The position numbers and the translations under genes were made by a program. DNA of 42,683 nucleotides, taken from NCBI RefSeq assembly GCF_900091595.1, contig NZ_FMCW01000044.1, positions 1-42,683 on the forward strand, in the 5' to 3' direction. Source of the DNA: Micromonospora haikouensis (GTDB taxonomy: Bacteria; Actinomycetota; Actinomycetes; Mycobacteriales; Micromonosporaceae). Each line of letters starts with the position of its first letter. Position 1 is the stretch's first letter. Of this stretch, positions 28,801 through 42,683 are shown piece after piece. The notes below the pieces were generated by a model. It worked only from the letters and a program-made list of their open reading frames with translations. It ran no database searches and had not been told where the DNA came from.

Positions 28801-28850
28801 GCAACCAGGAGCTTTTCGATCTTGTCGACCGGGACCTCGGGCTTTCCTGA
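13887..28850 (+). CDS. modular type I polyketide synthase, three modules (modules 3-5)
   Basis: A 4987-residue protein with ATG 13887 after GGAG. Order with approximate residues: docking coiled coil 1-33 (FLDYLRRATADLREARRRV); KS 34-459; AT 476-915 (malonyl); DH 932-1205; KR 1439-1635; ACP 1705-1788; KS 1812-2237; AT 2256-2693 (methylmalonyl); KR 2976-3212; ACP 3247-3332; KS 3354-3778; AT 3800-4240 (malonyl); KR 4542-4772; ACP 4810-4898; C-terminal docking region 4900-4987 ending ELFDLVDRDLGLS. It should take the chain from the preceding PKS, make one alkene and two hydroxyls, and pass it to the protein starting 45 bases downstream. All catalytic residues I checked are present. The third KS has DGHGTGT where the others have EAHGTGT. 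Confidence 0.95.
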   Translation: MPTEAEFLDYLRRATADLREARRRVREVEAKDREPMAVVGMACRFPGGVRGPDDLWDLVDAGREGLGDFPTDRGWDLERLFHVDPDNPGTSYTDQGGFLYDATEFDPAFFGISPREALAMDPQQRLLLESAWEAFESADLDPQRLRGSRTGVFAGVMYHDYASRVLDLPEGVEGYLGTGNSGSLVSGRVAYTYGLEGPAVTVDTACSSSLVAVHLAVQALRQRDCDLALAGGVTVLSTPGVFAEFSRQRGLAPDGRCKSFADAADGTGWAEGVGVLLLQRLSDAQRDGRRVYAVIRGSAVNQDGASSGLTTPNGPSQERVIRQALANARLAPADVDAVEAHGTGTTLGDPIEAQALLATYGQDRAGAEPLWLGSVKSNLGHTQAAAGVAGLIKMVQALRHGRLPATLHVDAPSAHIDWSAGAVSLLTEPRPWPQVDRPRRAAVSSFGISGTNAHVILEQAPAAEEPDPAAPAVVPPLVPVLLSARSPESLAALARRWADHLDADPDARPVDVAASSLARAGLHRRAVVLAADRAELLAGLRALAADEPAAPVLTGTAAPRGRVAFLFSGQGAQRPGMGRELAEAFPVFAAALDEVCAALDAHLPRPLREVLFAAAGTPEADLLHQTVFTQAGLFAVEVALFRLAGSFGLAPDYLVGHSIGELAAAHVAGVLTLADAATLVAARGRLMQALPAGGAMLAVAADEASVVESLAGVTGRIGIAAVNGPAAVVVSGDAAAVEEVAAHWAERGTPIHRLRVSHAFHSELMDPMLAEFAAVAAGLTFSPPTVPIVSNLTGRVAGPELLCSPDYWVRHVREAVRFADAVDRLAEAGVGTYVELGPNGVLTAMAQSCLTDPTAVLVPLARKDRPEPRALLEALARLHADGLPVDWDALLAGAGARRVDLPTYAFAHERYWLEPVGRIADVTGAGLGAAGHPLLGAAVSVAGEDMVLLTGRLSLATHGWLADHAVSGVVVVPGAALVELVVRAGDEVGASRVRELTVATPLTLPEAGGVRVQVRVGAADDTGDRAVTVHAQAEEDPEGGWVRHAEGVLEPAADDEPALGVWPPVAATEVDLAQWYDALAGRGLAYGPAFRGLRRLWAGDGEVYAEVALPEEAAGPAAAFGVHPALLDAALQPVGALLAAAGGGPRVPFAFSGAQVHASGATALRVRLTGDGSAVRLVATDGAGVPVVSVDSLALREMTGLTAPGVAARSLFEVAWQAEEVPPAEEPAGWALLAATPPDPVRALDLPVFADVAAVLAAAEEAREPLPRALVLPVLPAPAASSEGGLPAAERSGLPDVPPASLPDVVRAVAADVLGVVQAWLAADALADTRLVVLTRGAVATRDDDPVTDLAGAAVWGLLRSAQSEHPDRIVLADLATDPDAADPDAAGVDAAALAVLARVADDPAATGGQVALRGDAVLTPRLVRAAAPAAAPAAPALGDGTVLVTGGTGALGALVAEHLVTAYGARSLLLVSRRGPAAPGADALAERLTGLGARVEVVAADVTDPDRVAALVAGIDGRLAGVVHTAGVLDDGVVTAISPERLAGVLAPKADAAWHLHEATAGRDLDLFVVYSSVAGVLGSPGQAAYAAANTFLDALAAYRRQAGLPAASLAWGMWDTAGMAATVGDADRARSARAGIPPMSAATGLDLFDAALAAGRPALVPAVLDVPAMRARVVAGRVPSLLRVLLGAVTARRQAGHGNWADRIAGLDPQDARDQVDALVRGLVAQVLGHGGADAVPADRAFRELGFDSLTAVDLRNRVNAATGLRLASTLVFDYPTPRILAGQVYAELAGNRAATVTPAEAATATGLDDPIAIVGLACRFPGGADNPDQLWELLATGGDGISEFPADRGWDLDTLFDPDPANSGTSYTRHGGFLYGAAEFDPGFFGISPREALAMDPQQRLLLETAWETFESAGLDPHRLRGSRTGVFAGVMYHDYASRLMDLPAEVEGYIGTGTSGSVLSGRVAYTFGLEGPAVTVDTACSSSLVALHLAAQALRSGECDLALAGGVTVMATPGTFVEFSRQRGLSADGRCKSFAAAADGTGWGEGVGMLLVQRLSDAQRDGRRVYAIVRGTAVNSDGASNGLTAPNGPSQQRVIRQTLANARLTPADVDAVEAHGTGTTLGDPIEAQALLATYGQDRPADRPLLLGSIKSNIGHTQAAAGVAGVIKMVLALRHGLVPPTLHVDAPSPHIDWTAGAVALATQATPWPAVERPRRAAVSSFGISGTNAHVVLEQAPEPAVAAESRPGAAADAGLVPFVLSATDRAALREQAARLRAHLAAHPEVEPAEVGYALATTRAAFGHRAVVLGQDQAELAQGLTALVDGETVAGVVTGTALRNTAPVFVFSGHGSQWPGMAVDLLDSSPVFAASIAECEAVLTPWVDWSLTGVLRGAEGAPPLVASGVVQPALWAVMVSLARLWRSLGVRPGGVVGHSQGEIAAACVAGALTLEDAAKIVALRSQVLVDIAGRGGMVSVALPADRARELLKRWAGRLSVAVVNGPGSVVVAGDVDDLADLVAACAADGVRTRGIDVEYASHSPQVEAVAGRLLASLDGITPRPAELPFYSALTGEQTDTTTLDAGYWYRNLRETVNFEQAVRNLLADGHQVFLEVGPHPVLSFGMQETIDTAEHEAAVVNTLRRGDGGWARILTALAELHVRGVEADWNAVCGVRTGPAVPLPTYAFHRQRYWPEAPVRTGPAAAAEDPADRQFWDAVERADADALAAAMRIDTADARVLGEALPLLSSWRQRRRDESTVDAWRYRVQWTPLTAAAGVTLGGTWLLVAPAAYAGQPIVGQVVQALGEAGADVTPLAVADADRAALAARLAGVDAAAVTGVLSLLALDETPHPQRPVVPAGLAGTLALVQALGDAGITAPLWCATGGAVSTGRADPLDHPRQALVWGLGRVAALEHADRWGGLVDLPAKLDRRARGRLAAVLAGVGHEDQVAVRTSGLFARRLARAAAEPAPQRPGWRPAGTALVTGGLGSLGAHVARWLAREGAAHLVLTSRQGPAAAGAAELEAELTGLGARVTVAACDVADADSLRALVDGLAADGVTVDAVFHAAGVAHAGPLAGTDVGELADGLHAKVAGAVNLDEVLGGDVSAFVLFSSGAGVWGGGLQGGYAAGNAFLDALAEDRRRRGLAATAVAWGAWDGGGMLETDGAADQMFRSGVRPMRPDLAVAVLARALADDDTTLTVADIAWDRFHQTFAMTRPRPLIEDIPEVARILAARSRDDDEPAEASPLRGRLAGLAEPERRRTLLELVRVHAAAVLGHASAEAIGADRPFREIGFDSLSAVEMRNRLGEAVGLRLPATLVFDRPTPTLLAGWLADRILGVTEQAAAPTRAAAALDEPIAIVAMSCRYPGGVASPEDLWRLVADGRDAIAGFPADRGWDLDAIYDPDPDTPGTSYVREGGFVADVAGFDAALFGISPREALVMDPQQRLLLETGWELFERAGIAPADLRESNTGVFVGTNGQDYATLLMAARAETEGYQATGNVAAVVSGRLSYTFGLQGPSVSVDTACSSSLVALHLAVQSLRSGECDTAVAGGVTVMATPGPFLEFARQRGLAADGRCKSFAGAADGTGWGEGAGLLLLQRLSDARRDGRRVLAVVRGSATNSDGASNGLTAPNGPAQQRVIQQALANARLTAADVDAVDGHGTGTRLGDPIEAQALLATYGQDRPADRPLLLGSIKSNIGHTQAAAGVSGVIKMVMALQHDLLPPTLHVDEPTPHVDWAAGAVALLAEPTPWPAVDRPRRAAVSAFGVSGTNAHVILEQAPPADDRPQPQAGDAEPPAPPLLPWVVSGDDADGLAAQAARLADWAEAEAGTGAAEPAAVARVLATGRSHLRHRAALLAADRDAYVAGLRALAAGQHHPTLTRDVAEPGGTLAVLFSGQGAQHAGMGRELYRAFPAFAEALDEVCQHLDAHLPRPLKAVLFAADGSAEADLIHQTVFTQAGLFAVEVALHRLLAGWGIVPDLVAGHSVGEITAAHVAGVLSLPDACALVGNRGRLMQALPAGGGMLAVAAPEADVAATLAPYAGRVAVAAVNGPAAVVVSGDGDALTDLADHFAALGVRTKRLTVSHAFHSPLMEPMLAEFAAVAAGLDYAPPTVPLVSNLTGRVADPEQICTPDYWVRHVRDAVRFADTVEHLHTLGVATMLEVGPDTVLTALAADALPDAGRTLVTGVQRPGRGEAEALLGALARLHCHGVRVDWAALLPAADPVTPPTYAFRHQRFWPVGDGDVLRTAEPAAPAAGTADEAFWQAVTDADGDALATRFGVDPDRPLRDQLPTLAHWHRQRQTDALVDGWRYRITWPQRRLTAGPATGEWLLVVPAGQPGTAASPAADRGTGTTESAADAADRIGALVAAHGGTVRTLAVDPATATRAELAALLAAGAATRTVSLLALDERPHPDHPAVPAGLTGNLALVQAVTDAAPAGPLWLLTRQAVSTGPGDLIAHPAQATTWGLGLVTALEHPAHWGGLLDLPAELDPAAGDHLLRALTNTDAEDQLAVRPLGTHLRRLARAARAERPDAPAWQPPDTVLITGGTGAIGSYAAAWLARHGARRLILVSRRGPDAPGVAATLAELADLGAHARAVACDLADRDAVAALVAGLRRDGETVRAVVHAAGVGRLNPVSVVGTDELADVVAGKTAGARHLDEFLDPDDLELVVYFSSIAAAWGVGDHGAYAAGNAFLDAWAQSRPAGRARVVSVNWGPWAGGGMVSDDHAVAMSRRGVSLLDREPAMAALRAAITGDGTVLTVADVDWARFAPVFASARPRPLIADLPEVAAQRAGTDPAADGGDEVRTGLRKRLADLTTAEQNRLLVDLIRTAAAEVIGHDSPYALEADRPFRDLGFDSLTAVELRGRLAKETGLSPASSVVFDYPTPQALAEHLRGELVSEASVQALPTVEELDELEAALVRRDTDDLGRVRVTMRLHRLLERLGAADRGAGERPDEAAEVADRLRVASNQELFDLVDRDLGLS
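13986..19250 (+). other. PKS module 3: KS-AT(malonyl)-DH-KR-ACP
   Basis: KS is complete; tunnel loop GVMYHDYASR (14349-14378). AT has GHSIG (15852-15866) and HAFH (16158-16169), so malonyl-CoA. DH His is at 16776-16778 in HAVSGVVVVPG and Asp at 17268-17270. KR has TGGTGALG, LDD (18474-18482) and catalytic Tyr 18645-18647, so a B-type active KR; with DH this predicts an unbranched trans double bond. ACP Ser is codon 19137-19139. Together with module 2 it would give a conjugated methyl-diene. Confidence 0.88.
19320..23880 (+). other. PKS module 4: KS-AT(methylmalonyl)-KR-ACP
   Basis: KS is complete and has the same loop as module 3, GVMYHDYASR (19683-19712). AT reads FSGHGSQWPGM with GHSQG (21186-21200) and YASH (21492-21503): methylmalonyl, but of a different lineage from the ATs of modules 2 and 7. 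KR has TGGLGSLG, no LDD, Trp in GVW, Gln 23250-23252 and Tyr 23259-23261: A1-type, predicting a (2R,3S)-2-methyl-3-hydroxy unit. ACP Ser codon is 23769-23771. Confidence 0.87.
23946..28580 (+). other. PKS module 5: KS-AT(malonyl)-KR(A2-like)-ACP
   Basis: KS keeps Cys and both His, but the first His motif is DGHGTGT (24861-24884). Tunnel loop is TNGQDYATLL (24312-24341). AT has GHSVG (25836-25850) and HAFH (26142-26153): malonyl. KR has TGGTGAIG, no LDD, Trp in AAW, His 27948-27950 and Tyr 27957-27959; Trp plus His is the A2 pattern, which sets an epimerised alpha-methyl when one exists. Here the extender has none, so only the L-hydroxyl matters. ACP Ser codon is 28467-28469. Confidence 0.87.
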
Positions 28851-28895
28851 GTCACGCGACACGTACCGGTGCCACACGAGGGAGCGAGATCAACC
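28851..28895 (+). promoter_or_regulatory. 45-nt spacer with RBS for the third PKS gene
   Basis: GAGGGAG (28878-28884) lies 11 bases before ATG 28896 and is better placed for it than for the in-frame GTG at 28869. No terminator is seen. Confidence 0.7.
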
Positions 28896-40142
<11,247 letters not shown>

Positions 40143-40185
40143 CCAGCCGCAACGACCACGGCATGCCGAGTGAGGTGGGTCCACG
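40143..40185 (+). promoter_or_regulatory. 43-nt spacer with RBS for the fourth PKS gene
   Basis: GAGGTGGG (40172-40179) precedes GTG 40186 by six bases. No terminator is visible, so the operon continues. Confidence 0.65.
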
Positions 40186-42683
40186 GTGAGCAACGAGGAC
40201 GAGAAGTACGTCGAGTACCTGAAGCGTACGACCTCGGAGCTGCGGCGCACCCGGCGTCGGCTGCGGGAGCTGGAGGCCCGTGACGGCGAACCCATCGCCA
40301 TCGTCGCGATGAGCTGCCGCTACCCGGGCGGCGTCGCCTCGCCCGAGCAGCTGTGGGACCTCGTCCGCGACGGCGGGGACGGCATCGGCCCGTTCCCCGC
40401 CGACCGGGGCTGGGACCTGGACCGGCTGTTCCACCCCGACCCCGACCACCCCGGCACCAGCTACGTCTCCGAGGGCGGCTTCGTCTACGACGCCGCCGAC
40501 TTCGACGCCGACCTGTTCGGCATCAGCCCCCGCGAGGCCCTCGCGATGGACCCGCAGCAGCGGCTGCTGCTGGAGACCGCGTGGGAGTCGTTCGAGCGGG
40601 CCGGCCTGCCCGTGGCCACCATGCGGGGCAGCCGCACCGGCGTGTTCGTCGGCGCGGCCTCGCACGGCTACGACGGGATCATGGCGCAGGCCGAGAACGG
40701 CGAGGGGCACCTGCTCACCGGCAACGCCACCAGCGTCATCTCCGGCCGCGTCGCGTACACGCTCGGCCTCGAAGGGCCGGCCGTCACCGTCGACACCGCC
40801 TGCTCCTCGTCGCTCGTCGCGATCCACCTCGCCGCCCAGGGGCTGCGCAACGGCGACTGCGAGCTGGCCCTGGCCGGCGGCGTCACCGTCATGCCCACCC
40901 CGGCGGTCTTCGTCGGCTTCAGCCGGCAGCGCGGGCTGGCCGCCGACGGCCGGTGCAAGGCGTTCGCCGCCGCCGCCGACGGCACCTCCTGGTCCGAGGG
41001 CGTCGGCATGCTGCTGCTCGCCCGGCTCTCCGACGCCCAACGCCACGGCTACCCGATCCTCGCCGTCGTGCGGGGCAGCGCCGTCAACTCCGACGGCGCG
41101 TCCAACGGCCTGTCCGCCCCGCACGGCCCCTCCCAGGTGCGCGTCATCCGCCACGCCCTCGCCTCGGCGCGCCTGTCGCCGGTGGACGTGGACGTCGTGG
41201 AGGCGCACGGCACGGGCACCCGGCTCGGCGACCCGATCGAGGCGCAGGCGCTGCTCGCCACGTACGGGCAGGACCGCCAGACGCCGCTGCTGCTGGGGTC
41301 GGTCAAGTCGAACATCGGCCACACCCAGGCCGCCGCCGGCGTCGCCGGTGTGATCAAGATGGTGCAGGCCATCCGGCACGGCGTCGTGCCGCCCACCCTG
41401 CACGTCGACGCGCCGTCGCAGCACATCGACTGGTCGGCCGGGGCCGTGGAACTCGCCACCGAGGCGCGGCCGTGGCCGGCCGTGGACCGGCCCCGCCGGG
41501 CCGCCGTGTCATCATTCGGCGTCTCCGGCACCAACGCGCACACCATCATCGAGCAGGCCCCCTCCGCCGACGCGGCGCCTGAGGACCTCGTCCCCGGGCG
41601 GGCGCTGCCCGCCGTGCCGGTGCTGCTGTCCGCCCGCACCGACGCCGCCCTCGCCGCGCAGGCGGGCCGCTGGGCGGCCTGGCTGGACGCCGGCGCCGAC
41701 GCGCGTCCCGTGGACGTGGCGTGGTCGTCGGTCACCTCCCGCGCTGCCCTGGACAGTCGCGCGGTGGTCGTGGCGACGGGCCGCGACGATCTCCTCGCCG
41801 GGCTGCGTGCCCTGGCGGCGGGCGAGCCGTCCGGCGCGGTCGTCGCCGGCCGCGCTGTCGACCGGGGTCCCCTCGCCGTGTTGTTCTCCGGTCAGGGCGC
41901 GCAGCGGGCGGGGATGGGTCGGGAGTTGTACGCGTCGTTCCCGGTGTTCGCGTCGGTGTTGGACGAGGTGTGTGGGCACCTGGATCGTGGGTTGCCGCAG
42001 TCGTTGAAGTCGGTGTTGTTCGCTTCGGAGGGCTCCGCTGAGGCGGGGCTGCTGGATTCGACGGTGTTCACGCAGGCGGGGTTGTTCGCGGTTGAGGTGG
42101 CCCTGTTCCGTCTGGTGGAGTCGTTCGGTGTGGTGCCGGATTTCGTGGGTGGTCATTCGGTTGGTGAGATCGTGGCGGCGCATGTGGCGGGGGTGTTGTC
42201 GCTGGAGCATGCGTGTGCGTTGGTGGTGGCGCGGGGTCGGTTGATGCAGGCGTTGCCGGCCGGTGGTGGGATGTTGGCGGTCAATGCGGCCGAGGCGGAC
42301 GTGTTGTCCTCGTTGGACGGGTTGTCCGATCGGGTGGGCATCGCGGCGGTGAACGGCCCGGCTTCTGTCGTCGTGTCGGGTGCGGTGGACGCCTTGGACG
42401 TGGTGGAGCGGGCGTGGCGGGGTCGGGGGGTGCGGACCCGTCGGTTGGCGGTGAGTCACGCGTTTCACAGTCCGTTGATGGAGCCGATGCTGGCGAAGTT
42501 CCGGGCGGTGCTGTCGCGGCTGACCTTCGCCGCGCCCGAGCTGCCTGTCGTGTCGAACGTGACTGGGGCGCTGGCCGATCCTGACGAGATCTGTGGCGTT
42601 GACTACTGGGTGCGGCATGTGCGGGAGGCGGTGCGGTTTGCCGACGGGGTGGCGGCGTTGCGGGCTGCGGGGGTGGACACGTT
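40186..42683 (+). CDS. modular type I polyketide synthase, 5' part (right edge truncates it)
   Basis: An open frame from GTG 40186 to the edge, 832 codons. The N-terminus SNEDEKYVEYLKRTTSELRR, then RTRRRLRELEAR, is a docking coiled coil like those of the other PKS proteins. GTG is chosen because it follows GAGGTGGG and gives a coiled coil of the usual length. KS spans about 35-459 and AT from about 479 to the edge. Under collinearity it takes the chain from the preceding protein's C-terminal docking helix. The first 560 codons use the C-ending style of the operon; from about 41870 the style turns to G/T-ending codons with many TTG, GGT and CAT. Any reducing domains, ACP, further modules or thioesterase are off the window. 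Confidence 0.93.
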   Translation, partial: MSNEDEKYVEYLKRTTSELRRTRRRLRELEARDGEPIAIVAMSCRYPGGVASPEQLWDLVRDGGDGIGPFPADRGWDLDRLFHPDPDHPGTSYVSEGGFVYDAADFDADLFGISPREALAMDPQQRLLLETAWESFERAGLPVATMRGSRTGVFVGAASHGYDGIMAQAENGEGHLLTGNATSVISGRVAYTLGLEGPAVTVDTACSSSLVAIHLAAQGLRNGDCELALAGGVTVMPTPAVFVGFSRQRGLAADGRCKAFAAAADGTSWSEGVGMLLLARLSDAQRHGYPILAVVRGSAVNSDGASNGLSAPHGPSQVRVIRHALASARLSPVDVDVVEAHGTGTRLGDPIEAQALLATYGQDRQTPLLLGSVKSNIGHTQAAAGVAGVIKMVQAIRHGVVPPTLHVDAPSQHIDWSAGAVELATEARPWPAVDRPRRAAVSSFGVSGTNAHTIIEQAPSADAAPEDLVPGRALPAVPVLLSARTDAALAAQAGRWAAWLDAGADARPVDVAWSSVTSRAALDSRAVVVATGRDDLLAGLRALAAGEPSGAVVAGRAVDRGPLAVLFSGQGAQRAGMGRELYASFPVFASVLDEVCGHLDRGLPQSLKSVLFASEGSAEAGLLDSTVFTQAGLFAVEVALFRLVESFGVVPDFVGGHSVGEIVAAHVAGVLSLEHACALVVARGRLMQALPAGGGMLAVNAAEADVLSSLDGLSDRVGIAAVNGPASVVVSGAVDALDVVERAWRGRGVRTRRLAVSHAFHSPLMEPMLAKFRAVLSRLTFAAPELPVVSNVTGALADPDEICGVDYWVRHVREAVRFADGVAALRAAGVDT
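40288..42683 (+). other. PKS module 8 (partial): KS-AT(malonyl)-
   Basis: KS has DTACSSS, EAHGTGT and SNIGHTQ; its tunnel loop is GAASHGYDGI, unlike the GQDY and MYHDY types seen in other modules. AT has GHSVG (42151-42165) and HAFH (42457-42468), the malonyl signature. Only the last AT strands are missing at the edge. Reduction state cannot be read. Confidence 0.85.

Noticed and set aside
28869..28895. Upstream GTG as start of the third PKS gene
   Set aside because: The SD GAGGGAG lies downstream of this GTG and serves ATG 28896; the extra nine residues are not part of a docking domain.

Overview
The window is very GC-rich, with C- or G-ending codons nearly everywhere, GTG as well as ATG starts, and open antisense frames thousands of codons long. 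It carries families typical of actinomycetes: DUF397, a small GntR repressor, an XRE regulator with a helical C-terminus, a DivIVA-like protein, and modular type I polyketide synthases (PKSs). A filamentous actinomycete is near certain. Micromonosporaceae is my best guess from the small flanking genes, but that is inference.

Layout. Positions 1-270 hold the 3' end of an IS5-type transposase. Positions 347-1114 are on the minus strand: a DUF397 gene, what may be the wreck of its usual XRE/DUF5753 partner, and a GntR regulator. A divergent control region (1115-1275) carries a 13-nt direct repeat and a 15-nt palindrome. Positions 1276-3209 are a tightly overlapping plus-strand operon of a DivIVA-like protein, a Cys-rich small protein and an XRE regulator; the XRE gene has an in-frame TTA codon. 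After a 228-nt leader, four collinear modular PKS genes fill the rest: 3438-13844 (two modules), 13887-28850 (three), 28896-40142 (two) and 40186 to the right edge (KS and most of an AT). The three gaps between them are 42-45 nt, so they look like one operon.

Assembly line. All eight ketosynthases (KSs) visible keep the Cys-His-His set, so all should extend. Reading AT motifs and reducing domains: module 1 malonyl/KR; 2 methylmalonyl/DH-KR; 3 malonyl/DH-KR; 4 methylmalonyl/KR; 5 malonyl/KR; 6 malonyl/KR; 7 methylmalonyl/DH-ER-KR; 8 malonyl, remainder off the edge. Under collinearity the segment would be R-CH(OH)-CH2-CH=C(CH3)-CH=CH-CH(OH)-CH(CH3)-CH(OH)-CH2-CH(OH)-CH2-CH2-CH(CH3)-C(O)-, then a malonyl unit. 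There is no loading module, thioesterase or tailoring gene here. The first PKS starts with a docking coiled coil and an ordinary KS, so chain initiation must be encoded elsewhere. I could not tie this order to a named compound.

Points most worth a second look: catalytic substitutions in two ketoreductases (Tyr to His in module 2, Ser to Ala in module 7); ketosynthase fingerprints that mostly track the chemistry of the preceding module and predict what feeds module 1; a long near-duplicate between modules 2 and 7 with G/T-ending codon blocks in a C-ending background; and a hairpin abutting the first PKS ribosome binding site.
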